64,000 bases of DNA. Source: Plazaster borealis (lineage: Eukaryota; Echinodermata; Asteroidea; Forcipulatida; Labidiasteridae). The stretch is taken from contig CM037459.1 in the NCBI GenBank assembly GCA_021014325.1, positions 1,736,001 through 1,800,000 of the forward strand. Reading direction: 5' to 3'. A program made the position numbers and the translations under genes. Position 1 is the first letter of the stretch. Every line of letters begins with the position of its first letter. Below are positions 11,800 to 23,703 of the stretch, piece after piece. The notes below the pieces were generated by a model. That model worked only from the letters and a program-made list of their open reading frames with translations, searched no databases and was not told the DNA's origin.

Positions 11800-12060
11800 T
11801 GACTGCTGTTTTATGAAATATTTTCTCTTTTGTATTTTCATAAAACGCCGGCATAGAATTGATTGCTGATTCATGTGATGTTTTCTTTTTTTTGTATTTT
11901 CATGAAACACGGTAGAATTGATTGCTGTTTCCTGTAATGTGGTCCTTTTTTGTATTTTCATGAAACAGCGTGGAATTGATTGCTGTTTCCTGTAATTTGT
12001 GTATTTTTATACTTTTATTTTTTCCATGAAAACAGCGTAGAATTGGTTGCTGTTTTATGG
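11800..12060. repeat. minisatellite, about 55-60 bp unit
   Basis: Five imperfect copies share GAATTGATTGCTGTTTCCTG and a TTTTTTGTATTTTCATGAAA block. It lies downstream of the plus-strand gene's likely 3' end. Confidence 0.75.
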
Positions 12061-12087
12061 TTTTTTTTTATAAAAAGCAGTTCATGT

Positions 12088-12461
12088 TTAAAGGTATTGT
12101 ACACGTTTGGTAATGACTCAAAACAAATATTAGCATAAAAACTTACTTGGTAACAAGCAACGGAGAGCTGTTGATAGTATAAAACATTGTAGGAACGACT
12201 CCCTTTGAAGTAACGTAGTTTTTGAGAAAGAGGTAATTTCTCACTAAAATAATAAAAACTGCTTGCAAGAAGTTTTTATTCCTATCTGAAAGCCCGCAAA
12301 TTTGTACAACAAGGGTGTTTTTTCTTTCATCATTTTCTTGCCACTTCGATGACCAATTAATCCCCAAATTTTCACAGGCTTGTTATTTTATGCATATGTT
12401 GGGATACACCAAGTGAGAACACTGGTCTTTGACAATTTCCAAATGTGTTCAGTGCCTTTAA
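12088..12461. mobile_element. TTAA-flanked MITE, family i
   Basis: 374 bp including TTAA at both ends. It is in opposite orientation to the 9458 copy and shares the interior (GGAGAGCTGTTGATAGTATA, TTATTTTATGCATATGTTGG). Confidence 0.85.
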
Positions 12462-12869
12462 GTCACTGCATCGTTTAACAATAACTATGACTGCTGCTTT
12501 CTTTTCAATTATTAACTTTGTTTATCAGTACTAGAAAGTTGCTATACATTCCTTTTTTTCACGTGTTTTCTTTACTTCAGTTGCTTAAAAATATTTCCAC
12601 ATTTCAGGAAAATCGTCTGTTTCAAGTTGAATGACTTTTGATTTGAATCACCCGCCAGTCAGAATTCTGCAGTTGGTTTTGCTGGATTTTAATGAACTGC
12701 AAAGTAGGACTATTGATACTCATTTGAGAAAGGCTTCATGTACATATTTCATAAGAGTTCACTGGTTTGATTTATAATATATGATTTGTATATGATGTTA
12801 AATTTTGATGGATTTCGCAAAATTATTAGTAAACATTCCGGAGGGTTAAAGGTGATGTGCTTAACATCT

Positions 12870-13476
12870 GGGGCGGATTGCACCAAGCGGTCTTAAACTG
12901 GTCTATGCGCTATAGCCGGCTAACTTGAGACGTGCTCAGACAGTCTTTAATTATAGATTGCAATAGCGCGGTCTATAATTTAAGCCGGTCTTAAATCTTA
13001 AGCCCGCTATGAGCTGGCTATAACCGGTCTTAGTTTTGGTTTTTAAAGATGGCGCTGTTAGTTGTAGACGATTTGATGCGACGAGCTCTACGACGAGATG
13101 ATGATATCATGGAGGTAGAAATAGATCGTAAATATAGATTCCCAAGAGGGAAAATATTACAACTCACAGATTTGATATCGGATGATTTAAACCAAAGCAA
13201 TAAGAACAATGCCGTGCATCGAGGCCATTGATGATTGATTGTTGTTTACGGCTCGTTTGGCAAGTTTGAATAATGGCGGCCCGGTCGCTACAGACGGAGC
13301 AAAGCTAAGTAAGGGACGTTTGTTCGTGTTTCATTACTCTTCGCCGACTTAACTAAGACCAGCTTATTGCAACGGGCTTAAAGACCGACTAAGCTAAGAC
13401 CCTCTAAGGCAGATAGCCGGCTATAACTGACTGGTCTTAGACCGCTGACTAAGACCGTTTTATTGCAATCCGCCCC
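12870..13476 (+). mobile_element. non-autonomous PIF/Harbinger-type transposon
   Basis: Terminal inverted repeats GGGGCGGATTGCA and TGCAATCCGCCCC, with inner repeats of GGTCTTA and CCGGCTATA. It holds a remnant of a Harbinger transposase start at 13049-13231. The target duplication is not clear. Confidence 0.75.
13049..13231 (+). pseudogene. truncated Harbinger transposase N-terminus
   Basis: A 60-residue frame starting MALLVVDDLMRRALRRDDD includes YRFPRGKILQLTDLISDDL, the Y.FPR..I..L..L pattern typical of the HARBI1/PIF transposase N-terminus. It stops at residue 60, before any catalytic DDE region, and lies inside matching terminal repeats, so it cannot be an active transposase. Confidence 0.7.
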
Positions 13477-13543
13477 TGATTTGCATCGACGCTCAAAGTA
13501 ACATGTAGCATTAATTCAAACAACTGTCAGTACTACTTCAACG

Positions 13544-13941
13544 CAGGGCTTGAATTTGGGGTAAAACTTCACTAGACTGCCGGGCTTGTAGCTCAAAATT
13601 ATTACTGGACCAGAATTGATTTTACAAGACCAGAATCTGAATGAGAACAGAACTTTCCACAAAGTTTAACATGTTAATTGTTTTATTTGACCAAGCATGA
13701 AGGGAAGACTTCAGTCTTGTGGTGAGTGAACTTTGATACTCATCAGAATTGAAAGATATTACCAGACTCAAAGTCAACATTTGAACATCAGTGTTTGTTA
13801 ATTTAAGATAATAACACAGAGAGGTGTTATCATTCAATTGAAAAACACAAGACCACCGAGCTTGTCTGGTCCTGAGTTTAATGGCCTCAAACTAAAATCA
13901 CTGGCCTCGGGCCTGCGGTCCAGTGTAAAATTCGAGCCCTG
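13544..13941. mobile_element. MITE with CAGGGCTTGAATTT ends
   Basis: Ends CAGGGCTTGAATTT and AAATTCGAGCCCTG are inverted. The interior contains further inverted words (ACTGGACCAG, GGCCTCGGGCC). A second copy of about 394 bp lies at 50856-51249. Confidence 0.7.
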
Positions 13942-14998
13942 AACACCAAGTTCAGATCAATAATCTTAACACTTGTTTCAACTTATAGGAAATTGATAAA
14001 GTCTGCTACTGTACCTTTTAAAAGAAGAATCTTAAAAGTATATGAATTTGAAAGTCTTGAATTTCCTAATGTATGTCTTTCAGCATAGCAGAGATGTGTG
14101 TCTCCTAAACCATTGTTAACCATCAATTACTAGTACTATTACTCGTTCTGGTTAATAGTGTTTTTTTGGTTTAGTTTAACTAACTACAACCAATCCTATG
14201 GGCTTTAGCTGGTACTCAATCCCTGAATTCTTGTACATAATCGCACACAAGAGTGGGAACCAATGAACTAATCAAAGTGGGATTGTATTTACTGGTTTTG
14301 GGCATGCAAGTTGGTAAGTTAGAAAGTGTAAGTTAGAATCAAACTTGCCCTTTTGGTGGAAATATGGACCATGTAAATATAAATCTCTATGTGATGTATG
14401 TAGTTCATAGAAAATACCAGAAGTTTAGAAACAACTTGATTTGAAAGTTCAATTGACCAACTGAGCTTCTACTATCAGATTCCATTTAAACAATGTGCCC
14501 CTGGTTTGATTCCCAGCTGGGGCTGTGAGTAGAGTTGTGCGTTGGTTTTCTCCTGTGCCAAAAGGTTTTTTCTCCTGGCCCTCCGGTTTTCCAGCGGAAA
14601 AAATCAAACACTTTTGATCCTTGGCTGTGCTCCTGTGTTCATACGTATATGGGTCGATGTGGCTGGCTACTAAATGTGCCCTTGCATGCCTGTGGTTCGC
14701 ACACGTTGTAGCCGCATCCTTTGCAATTCAGATTCTCAGCTGCAAGTAAGGATGATTAGCCTCCCAAATTATTATTATTTTCTAAGTTCAAACATCCGAG
14801 TGTTGAGTTACCATACAGTGAAGTATTTCGGTGGATATTGGAGCGTCTCTAGCCCTCAAAACTTTACAAAGTGATGACACAATAGATTTGGTAAAAATAC
14901 ATGCATTCCAAGGTAACTGGACACATTTCCCTATTCAGTTCTTGTCGTTACAAACCCCCGAACAAAGATATTGACAAAATAGGGAGATTGCCAACATA
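13942..14998. other. no gene recognised; possible SINE-like fragment 14490-14770
   Basis: The segment from about 14490 (GATTCCCAGCTGGGGCTGTG) resembles tRNA-like/SINE tails with GGTTTTCCAGCGG and ends in an ATT-rich tail near 14780. Confidence 0.4.
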
Positions 14999-14999
14999 G

Positions 15000-15071
15000 G
15001 GCTAGATAGCTCAGTTGGTAGAGCGCCAGCATGTTAATCCGGAGGTCGTTAGTTCAAATCCCGCTCTAGTC
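15000..15071 (+). repeat. tRNA-Asn-like repeat, acceptor stem intact
   Basis: Acceptor GGCTAGA pairs with TCTAGTC, and the D-stem GCTC/GAGC and GTT loop are present. The T-stem is broken (GTTAG against CCCGC), and the flanks match those of 8075-8146, so it is a repeat-borne tRNA-like sequence. Confidence 0.6.
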
Positions 15072-16447
15072 AATTTTTCTTTGTTCAACCCCAAATCAAG
15101 CGAACAATTTCTAAGTTAAGATGTTTAATTATGTTTTATCATCTCTTTAACCTTTTAAAGGTTTGGGGCGCTTCTAGTCTTGACCTCAAATGAGTAACAT
15201 TTCAAGTGGCTGTTTTGTTAGTTTGGTTTTGTGCTACTTCTAGTTTAGTTTGGTTTTGTGCTACTTCTAGTTATTCCATATTTTCATTCCAGCTGAGCTG
15301 TTGATATTTAGAAAATGAAATTTTCTTATAAATGTTCTCAAATTATCATGATGTAATAATCCATTTTCATGCAAAAGTTTAAAAACATTAAAATATTTAC
15401 CTTTCTTTCTCTAAATGCAAAAAGATTTGTAGGATTTTTTCAAATATACATCTTCTTATCCTTAGATGGTTTGTTGCGCACCAGTTTGAAGCAACCAATC
15501 AAAGAAAGAGTTCTGATTAAAGTCAACATTGATTGGTTGAAACAAAAATGTCATTCAATACTTAGGGAATATGTCAGTTTTAAGAATTTAATGGTGCAGT
15601 AAATTTTGCTTTTGATTTGTAAATAAAAAACCATGTATCATTTGCTGTTAAATATTTTTTGTACTCAGACTTGGCCAAACAATAATGTATCATAAAGATT
15701 TTGTATTAAGCGTATTTTGTTGAGATGTTTGAACTAAGCTAAATTTTTTATAATTTTATAGAGCTTTGTGAAGTATTTTTGTACATATCTGCAGAGGTTG
15801 GATTAGATAATTGTGAAAAATATTTTGCAAATTTTAAACGAGACTTTATTTTTTTAATTGACAGTTTTAGCTTGTTATGAAAAAACTGATTGTGTAAATG
15901 TGTGTTAATGCTCCAGTCAGTTGTGGGGTGGGGGGGGGGGGGCTGATAGAGGAGTTACCGTTAAACGGCTAGATGACGTCAGCGCAGTCTGATTTTAGAA
16001 ATATGGGCACTTACAGTTGGAATCTGTCGCCATATTTTGTTTCTTTTCAAATACACCATTGTTGGTATGTTGGAATAGTTAAAAAAGTTATCCACAATTA
16101 TCAATGGTTAATAATATGCCATCATACTTTAAGTATTACATAAAATAAACACCGCATTTGTTACCGACCTAGTAATCTAGGTACTTGACATCACAACAAA
16201 TTATTGTTGCATCATGTTATGACAGAATGGGACATACACAACCAACAAATTCGTACTAAATCTGAGAGGCTTTCTGCCTCTCTCTTTTTATTTCTATCCA
16301 CTTGACTGCTTCTGTTACACAAGTATACCTGTTTTAGTGTGTTGTGTTGCCATCAATTAGCCTTTGAGAAAGACTCTGCTAGGGTCGAAACGTCAGGCCA
16401 TTTACTTTTGTTTTTTTTGCAGTCATAAAGTTAGCAAGCAAAAATTG
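15072..16447. other. no gene recognised
   Basis: AT-rich. It includes a poly-G tract near 15927-15942 and, at 16368-16398, a short hairpin followed by CGAAACGTC (see findings). Short frames only. Confidence 0.5.
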
Positions 16448-17105
16448 ATTAAAAATGATTTTGAGGAGTATCATAAGTAGAGAGAGTGAAATTATAAGTG
16501 CCCCTCGGCTAGGTTGATCCAGTTGGGCTAGATTGATCCAGTTGGGCTAGATTGATCCAGCTGGGCTAGATTGATCCAGTTGGACTAGATTGATCCAGTT
16601 GGGCTAGATTGATCCAGTTGGGCTAGATTGATCCAGTTGGACTAGATTGATCCAGTTGGACTAGATTGATCCAGTTGGACTAGATTGATCCAGTTGGGCT
16701 AGATTGATCCAGTTGGACTAGATTGATCCAGTTGGACTAGATTGATCCAGTAGGGCTAGATTGATCCAGTTGGACTAGCTAGTCGAACCAGGCAGCTTTC
16801 GGCTGACGTCTAGATCGACTATGGTCAAGTCTAGCCGACTCTAGTCAGCCACCCAAACTTACTCTTAGATATTATATTATGCCATCTCGTCATCTTATTC
16901 AAAATGATTTTGAGGAGTATCATAAGTAGAAAGCGTGAAATTAAAAGTGCTCCTGGGCTAGATTGATCCAGTTGGGCTAGATTGATCCAGTTGGGCTAGC
17001 TAGTCGAACCAGGCAGCTTTTGGCTGACATCTAGATCAACTATGGTCAAGTCTAGCCGACTCTAGTCAGCCATCCAAACTTGCTCCCAGATACGATATTA
17101 TGTCA
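16448..17105. repeat. duplicated unit containing a 19-bp satellite
   Basis: The unit GGGCTAGATTGATCCAGTT repeats about 15 times at 16505-16780, and about three times at 16955-17000. Each array sits in a larger duplicated segment starting AAAATGATTTTGAGGAGTAT and ending with a CTAGCCGACTCTAGTCAGCC block, so the whole region is a two-copy duplication with different array length. Confidence 0.9.
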
Positions 17106-17897
17106 TCTCATCATGTTATCCTCGATCTACCCCTTTCCCAAGTTGGGACTCGACTTACAATGTACGTGAAAATTAAAGTGTGCAATTTTAAGAAATGTCT
17201 ACACAAAATTCTGAAGAGATTTTCTCGGAGAAAAATGCCTCGAGTTCCAAATGCATGCAAACTCAAACTCCTTGATCGGGTTGTTATTGTAATTGCTAGT
17301 CAGGTACAAGTACTGGAGTCACATGTTTTTTAACGAAGACACTTTAACCTAGAGAGGGCATTTTTAGAAATGCTGCTCAAGTGAAAATTTTGTTAAGTTT
17401 ATTTGGTGCTCAACTGACAAAAGAACTTAATCTGTTTTTGATAGAAGAATATAAGGTGCTTGATGTAGAGGTCTTACTTGATCTAGAAACCTTTTTATTT
17501 TGACAAATTTAATATGCGAATAATCCCCCCCCCCCCCCCAAACAAAAAGAAACACCCATGACAACATTTGAGTTTATATATTCCATTTGATATAATTATC
17601 ATGACATGTTTATTTTTTTCAACTAAATAAATCTGAGCCGTATTTAGCACGGGAAAATAACCAATATTTATACATGTAAATACAAATCGAAAGGCTCAAC
17701 AATGATTATGCATAAAGTACTAACGGAATAATTCTGGTTTTTTTAAAATGTTTGTGGTAATGTATCAATTATGTATAATTTATTGTACTCCTTTTCACAT
17801 TATCTTGTTACAATAAAGCTATGTAAATAAAGCAGATTCCACATTCTCTGATAGTCTTGAATAAACTTGTGTCATATTTTCATCACCAATCTACTTT
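17106..17897. other. no gene recognised
   Basis: AT-rich sequence with a poly-C tract near 17526-17539. The 77-codon frame at 17100-17333 has no domain or splice support. Confidence 0.5.
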
Positions 17898-18000
17898 TTA
17901 AAGGGAGGGTATACCTTTGGTAATTACTCTACAAGTTAATGACCATGAAAACTTACTTGGCAAAGAGCACAGAAGAGCTGTTGATATTACAAAACATTGT
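17898..18000. mobile_element. TTAA MITE family i fragment, cut by the assembly gap
   Basis: Starts TTAAAGGGAGGGTATACCTT and continues into the family i interior (GAAGAGCTGTTGATATTACA) before the run of N. Confidence 0.65.
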
Positions 18001-18500
18001 NNNNNNNNNNNNNNNNNNNNNNNNNNNNNNNNNNNNNNNNNNNNNNNNNNNNNNNNNNNNNNNNNNNNNNNNNNNNNNNNNNNNNNNNNNNNNNNNNNNN
18101 NNNNNNNNNNNNNNNNNNNNNNNNNNNNNNNNNNNNNNNNNNNNNNNNNNNNNNNNNNNNNNNNNNNNNNNNNNNNNNNNNNNNNNNNNNNNNNNNNNNN
18201 NNNNNNNNNNNNNNNNNNNNNNNNNNNNNNNNNNNNNNNNNNNNNNNNNNNNNNNNNNNNNNNNNNNNNNNNNNNNNNNNNNNNNNNNNNNNNNNNNNNN
18301 NNNNNNNNNNNNNNNNNNNNNNNNNNNNNNNNNNNNNNNNNNNNNNNNNNNNNNNNNNNNNNNNNNNNNNNNNNNNNNNNNNNNNNNNNNNNNNNNNNNN
18401 NNNNNNNNNNNNNNNNNNNNNNNNNNNNNNNNNNNNNNNNNNNNNNNNNNNNNNNNNNNNNNNNNNNNNNNNNNNNNNNNNNNNNNNNNNNNNNNNNNNN
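18001..18500. other. assembly gap (500 N)
   Basis: Exactly 500 undetermined bases, probably a scaffold placeholder. It begins inside a repeat, which likely caused the break. True length is unknown. Confidence 1.
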
Positions 18501-20006
18501 AGCCATTGTCAGCTACGACAACCCACCCACAATCTTTCATTTGGCAATATGGAGGAAGCTTCCTGTACCCGACATTGCATTTCCATGGAAAACAACAATA
18601 AACGGCACAGCAGGGTACAGCATGCACAATGCAATGCAGTACATACACAGTCAGTATTCAGTGCAGTGTATGGACAGTACTGCAGTACTACAGTCAGTAG
18701 GCTGTCCTACGTGAAAATAGAAGGAACTGCCCGTAGATATTGCACACATTAAAAAACACTACAAATAAGCAGAAATAAACATAAACACAGCACATGGTAA
18801 TAACATAGATTATACAAAATACAATGTCACGAATCCAAGTGCTGCTTATTCCCCCATTTTACCTTATGCAATGCATGGATTTGTTCTACCGTTCGTTACG
18901 ATCATATTGCGAATTTGTGTTCTTGATTGATGAGCACCGAACACGTATCCAGTCTAAAGCTGTTTAGGCCAACGCTTCGACGACATTATATTAGCCCCAA
19001 AAATATGCCCAAGTCCCATACCACCAACCAACGTGTACCGCAGAATTTGTTGCTATTTTTACTTACCAGTAACAAACGTTGAAACTCCTTGCTTCTATTT
19101 TTAGGTGATCGAGAAAACACCGCCTGCACAAACGCCAGACTCCAAAATATTGCAATCTTGTTTTGGAATGCCCATATCATGGTGCCTCATCACATTAACG
19201 ATGACGCAACATATCAATTCGCCACAAAGTAAAAACAAACCTCGAAATAAATCTTAATTTAATAAAATTGCCTCTTTTTAGGTAAAAAAGCTTCTCCAAG
19301 TTTATGATTTGTTTCTCTGAACGATACGATTTTGTTTGTAGGTGATTATTTACAGAAGTAATTTTTCAACAAAACAAGGGATTAGTTTGTTTATGTCATT
19401 CACCCGCGGACTAATTCTCACTCAATTATGTTAATGAACAGATCACGATGTTATTTTGAGAAAGGGGTAGATTCCCATTTCTGATTGCATTACAAATCAG
19501 TACAGCAGCATGAGAGGCACTTTTCCTCAAACTTAACTTTCATCTTACCTTTCTTTGCCTGATATTTCGGATTCACAGCAATTCTCAATATCCTTAAAGT
19601 TCTTGCTCAGTAAGTTAGCCGTCCTCGGTAAAAAATGAAGGTGAAAATCCAGAAACACTGCAATATTAGGGGGTGGGCCTCCACAGCATCTGGGCAGTTA
19701 GCAACCGATTGACGTCATAGCTACGGAGATGACGTAGCTCGCACCATATTTGGGAGGACCCGCCTTGCGGAACTTTATGTAAATGATCGCGATGTAGCAA
19801 TGGCCCATACACACGGACATGGCTGAGCGACAGCCGTAAGGTCTAAATACTTGGAAATTAATTTATTTGTTATAATAAAGCAACAGATTTTAACTAAATC
19901 CGTAAATCCTTTCACACGAAGTATAGTATTTTTAGCTTGTCTTTGTCAAATTTATGTTTAACTTCTAAGAATAGCAAAATACTTTGTGGTTGAACAAAGA
20001 TAATTT
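18501..20006. other. no gene recognised; possible promoter-like stretch near 19.7 kb
   Basis: No conserved frame. Around 19708-19740 two TGACGT words (CRE-half-site-like) occur close together in a more GC-rich segment. There is no adjacent coding exon to tie them to. Confidence 0.35.
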
Positions 20007-20080
20007 GACTTTAGAGCGGGACTTGAACCTGCGACCTGTGGATTAACGTGACGGCGCTCTACCAACTGAGCTAACTAGCC
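20007..20080 (-). repeat. tRNA-Asn-like repeat
   Basis: Third member of the 8075/15000 family, with GGCTAG start, D-stem and GTT loop on the minus strand. The T-stem is imperfect. Confidence 0.55.
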
Positions 20081-20223
20081 CCTCCCCTGTTGGCGGTCCC
20101 CTTATTTTCTCAATATCCTTGTTGGGGGGATGCCAGTCAGAAGCCATTCACTGCATGTCTGCCGTAAAGCCAGGGATCACACCCGAGTTTATTCTACTGG
20201 GAAGCTGCAAGAGGGGGATCACC

Positions 20224-20584
20224 TTAAAGGCACTGGACACGTTTGAAAAACATAAAAACTTACTTGGTAACGAGCAACGGACGAGAGCTGTTGATAGTAT
20301 GAAACATTGTGAGAAACGACTCCCTCTGAAGTAACGTAGTTTTTAAGAAAGAGGTAATTTCTCACTAAAATATTTGAATCTGTAAAGACTTCAGGCCTGA
20401 CGCCTTTTTCAGGCATCTGCAAGCACACAAATTAATGTGCAAAAAAGGGTGTTTTTTCTTTCATTATTTTTTGCAACTTCGATGACCAATTGAGCCCAAA
20501 TTTTCGCAGATTAATTTTATGCATATGTTGGGATACACCAAGTGAGAATACTGGTCTTTGACAATTACCAAACGTGTCCAGTGC
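20224..20584. mobile_element. TTAA MITE family i, nested in the tRNA-like repeat, right end lost
   Basis: Left end TTAAAGGCACTGGACACGTT. The interior is as in other family i copies. The right end stops at CGTGTCCAGTGC without CTTTAA. The host repeat resumes with GGGGATGCGACTTTGTATTT, matching 8303 onward. Confidence 0.8.
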
Positions 20585-21122
20585 GGGGATGCGACTTTGT
20601 ATTTCAAATACCAAGTATAAACCACAAGGGAAACTAACCAGGTAAAATTTAAATAATTTAGGATTGAACAAATTAAAGAAAAAATTATTCTGAGCAGAAC
20701 TTGAACCTGTGAACAAGTAAGAAATAATGTTGCGATCGAACCCTATTATTATTATGATAATGCAAATAATAACGATTTTTGTTTTATAAAACAATATTAT
20801 TGGTAGACGAATTTTCGTAAATACAGGAAAAAGTGCCAGGGGTTATTACGATCGGGAATGGTCCAATGCGCATGTGTGTACATGTACGTCAGCCCATCCC
20901 CAGAGCCTGTGGATCAAACAATTGTTGTACCAACAGAGGGCGCTCTGGATACAAGCAAATTAAAATACTTTGCTTTGCATCACCCGAACCATTGATCTCT
21001 GGCCCGAAGCGAACAGCATAAACATAGTATTGAGCATAACCAGAGCATAACCAGCTCTGAGCATAACCAATACGACTGCCCTCTGTTGTTCAAAAATGTA
21101 CAACTTGTTTTTTCAACAATAA
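20585..21122. other. 3' part of the tRNA-like dispersed repeat, then no gene recognised
   Basis: 20585-20710 matches 8303-8420. The remainder shows no coding signature. Confidence 0.5.
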
Positions 21123-21517
21123 TAGGCCCTTTCGAAACCATGGGTTTGGTTTGGGCTCCGGAGTGGCAGGAGATTCTGCCCCCCCCCCCCCATACGGCGA
21201 ACTGTGTACAAACTTCTTTTGATAGCACCCTCTTTTGAATCATCCTCCTCCAGCCAATGTTAATTTCCCGTATGGGGACAGAATCTCCGGGGGACAGATT
21301 TCCCTGGGACACCGGCTTAAGCTCAGTTTCCGTCCATTCTAAGGGAGGTGTTTCAGTATTTGCAATCCAAGCTTTAGTTCTCACCAGTAGTCACTTCGTT
21401 CCTTTCAGTGTTTAATTATTCCGCCTGTTTCTATGAAGCCCTGTACCGAAAAGTACACGTTTTCAAAATAACTGACAGAGCTACTGGAGCCCAAGCCTTG
21501 GTTTCGAAAAGGCCCTA
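21123..21517. mobile_element. terminal-inverted-repeat element, about 395 bp
   Basis: Left end TAGGCCCTTTCGAAACCATG and the right end (TGGTTTCGAAAAGGCCCTA) are reverse complements with small differences. Followed inward by GGGCTCC on both sides. Confidence 0.65.
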
Positions 21518-22000
21518 AAATAGAACCACCTCCTTGCAGAACTGAAACTTTACATTCCTCCTCCCCCGAAGAACTGTTTTAAATAGGCCCCTAATTGTTG
21601 TTTGTTTGTTTGTTTGTTTGCTTGTTTAGATGATCTCCTCAACAAGGGAACTCGGCAAAGCTCTCACCAAAGGACGCTGTAAGCTGGCAACAGCCAATCT
21701 CTCGCATGCAAACATTGGTTTAACGTCTATGATTATGAATTGTACAAATCATTTTACTTGTGATTCAGTACCTACGAAACTTATTCCACATGAACATTGT
21801 AATGTGAAATCAGCAGTTAGCTTCGGGCCGGGTTCGAACCCACAACCTTGTGATTGCAAGTCCTGCAGTCATAACCACGGTGACATGGTGACATGGTGAC
21901 GGTTATAACGTAAAACGGGCCTTTTCCCCCATCCCCACAGGAGAAGACAAACCGATCCCGAAGGACAGGTTGCCGATGAAAAAATAAGAATAATACCTCC

Positions 22001-22034
<34 letters not shown>

Positions 22035-22471
22035 TTGAAAAACCAATACATGCATTTTGATGTAGCCTACTTCTTATACAAAACCACTTTATTGATGGTA
22101 AATACAAAACATCATTGTTGAGATAGTAAATTTATTTACATTATTTACAACTTCGCATACAAAAATTGACCTAATTTTTTTGTTTACAATATACATAATT
22201 ACACCCGGATTATTTAATTTATGAAGAGTATGGTCACAAAATGAGGTCATGGAAATGGGAAGGAAAAAAGAAATAAAACGTATAGCCTACACACTAATGT
22301 ATAACTTCAAGTCTAGACCGCGCAATATCGTTTGACACAGATCACGCGACTGAAGTAAAAAAAAAAATACAGGTTTGCTTCCATGGTTTTAGACAAAAGA
22401 CCACACATGAAAACATTTCATTCTAGAAGTGATGGTATAATTATAGGCGCACCCCTACAGTGTGCCTGTTT
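21518..22471. other. no gene recognised; tRNA-like segment on minus strand near 21825-21900
   Basis: A GTTT microsatellite lies near 21599-21628. The minus strand at about 21825-21900 includes GGTTCGAACCCGG, a B-box-like word typical of tRNA-derived SINEs. CAC/CAA microsatellites lie near 21998-22030. Confidence 0.45.
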
Positions 22472-22798
22472 TTAAAGGGACACTGCCTTGGATCGGGCGA
22501 GTTGGTCTATAAAAAGCATTTGTAACCGTTTGTTATAAAATGCATATGGTTAGAAAGATGTTTTAAAAGTAGAATACAATGATCCACACAAATATATGTC
22601 TCGAAATTGCGTGGACAAACATCGTGAACAAACACGGTTCGCAAAGTAAAAGGAAAACCACGCAATTTCGATGCATATTGTGTGGATCATTGTATACTCT
22701 ACTTTTATAACGTCTTTCTAACCATGCATTTTAGAACAAACGGTTACAAACGCCCTTTTTTGACCAACTCGTCCGATCCAAGGCAACGTGTCCCTAAT
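22472..22798. mobile_element. foldback MITE (third TTAA-like family)
   Basis: Left end TTAAAGGGACACTGCCTTGG and the right end CCAAGGCAACGTGTCCCTAA are inverted. The arms continue as long inverted repeats (CGGTTACAAACG, GTGGATCATTGTAT), so almost the whole 324 bp can fold back. Confidence 0.75.
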
Positions 22799-23703
22799 GT
22801 CCAAAAATGGCCGTCAAATCAAAAATATAAATCAACAAATTTAATTTTAAAAATGTTGATGGAGATGAGGGGAAAACAAATCACATTCCGTGAAGTAAGT
22901 TCCACATAGTCATATAAAATGTTTGGTTTTTATGGCTTACGTCAACAACAAAATGTTGTAGGCCCCTCCATCCTTTTTAAAAAGCCGACACAGGCCTACT
23001 AAAATTAATTTAACATTTTTCACCCATTATTATATTTCACATTCCTACCTTCAAATGCTTCAGTATAATATCAAACCGGTCGGTTTGTTGTGACGTCGTT
23101 AAGTTCACGGAAAATATGAATTATTACCAAAATGACAAAATGCACTATTGAATAAGGCTACAATGTATAGGAAATACCCAATATTGTCACAAAGCCTTAA
23201 CTTCAGTCATGCGTATTAACAATGACAAGATCTATTGAAAAGTCTACATACCTTTGATATTGTGAAAAGCTGCACGATACCAGTATAGTTTGTTTGTCAA
23301 AACTTTGGATACACAACTTTTGAACATGTCAAATTTCTGAGAACAATTTTGTAAAAATGCCATTCTTTAACTGAAGGAACAAGAAACCTTTTTTAAAGGT
23401 CAAACGTGAAAAATACTCAAAGTTACAAAATTATTAGACAGTACATAAATCTGAAAATATGTCTCACAATGTGCACGGCATTAAAGATTGAAAACATAAT
23501 TTTTCACATTTTTACACATAACTAATACATGGTAGGCCGTATATAATAGTCATGGTGGAAACTTTCCTTGAAATCGTTTTGCCTGAAATGCTAGTTTTTG
23601 ATAGTTATGATAGTTATGATAGTTTTTGAGAAATGAGTAAAACAAATCCATTACTATACTCAGAAGAGATTTTACACATGGTGTCACTGCAAACCTCACC
23701 TGA
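22799..23703. other. no gene recognised
   Basis: AT-rich, without recognisable frames or repeats. Confidence 0.5.

Noticed and set aside
13049..13231. Possible small independent gene
   Set aside because: Lies inside transposon ends and matches the beginning of a Harbinger transposase, so treated as a remnant.
17898..18752. Frames of 200-265 codons across the N run
   Set aside because: They consist almost wholly of undetermined residues.
19708..19740. Promoter with paired TGACGT sites
   Set aside because: No coding exon or transcript start nearby to support it; mentioned only as a weak possibility.
8075..20080. Functional tRNA-Asn genes
   Set aside because: Stem mismatches and shared non-tRNA flanks mark them as repeat-borne.
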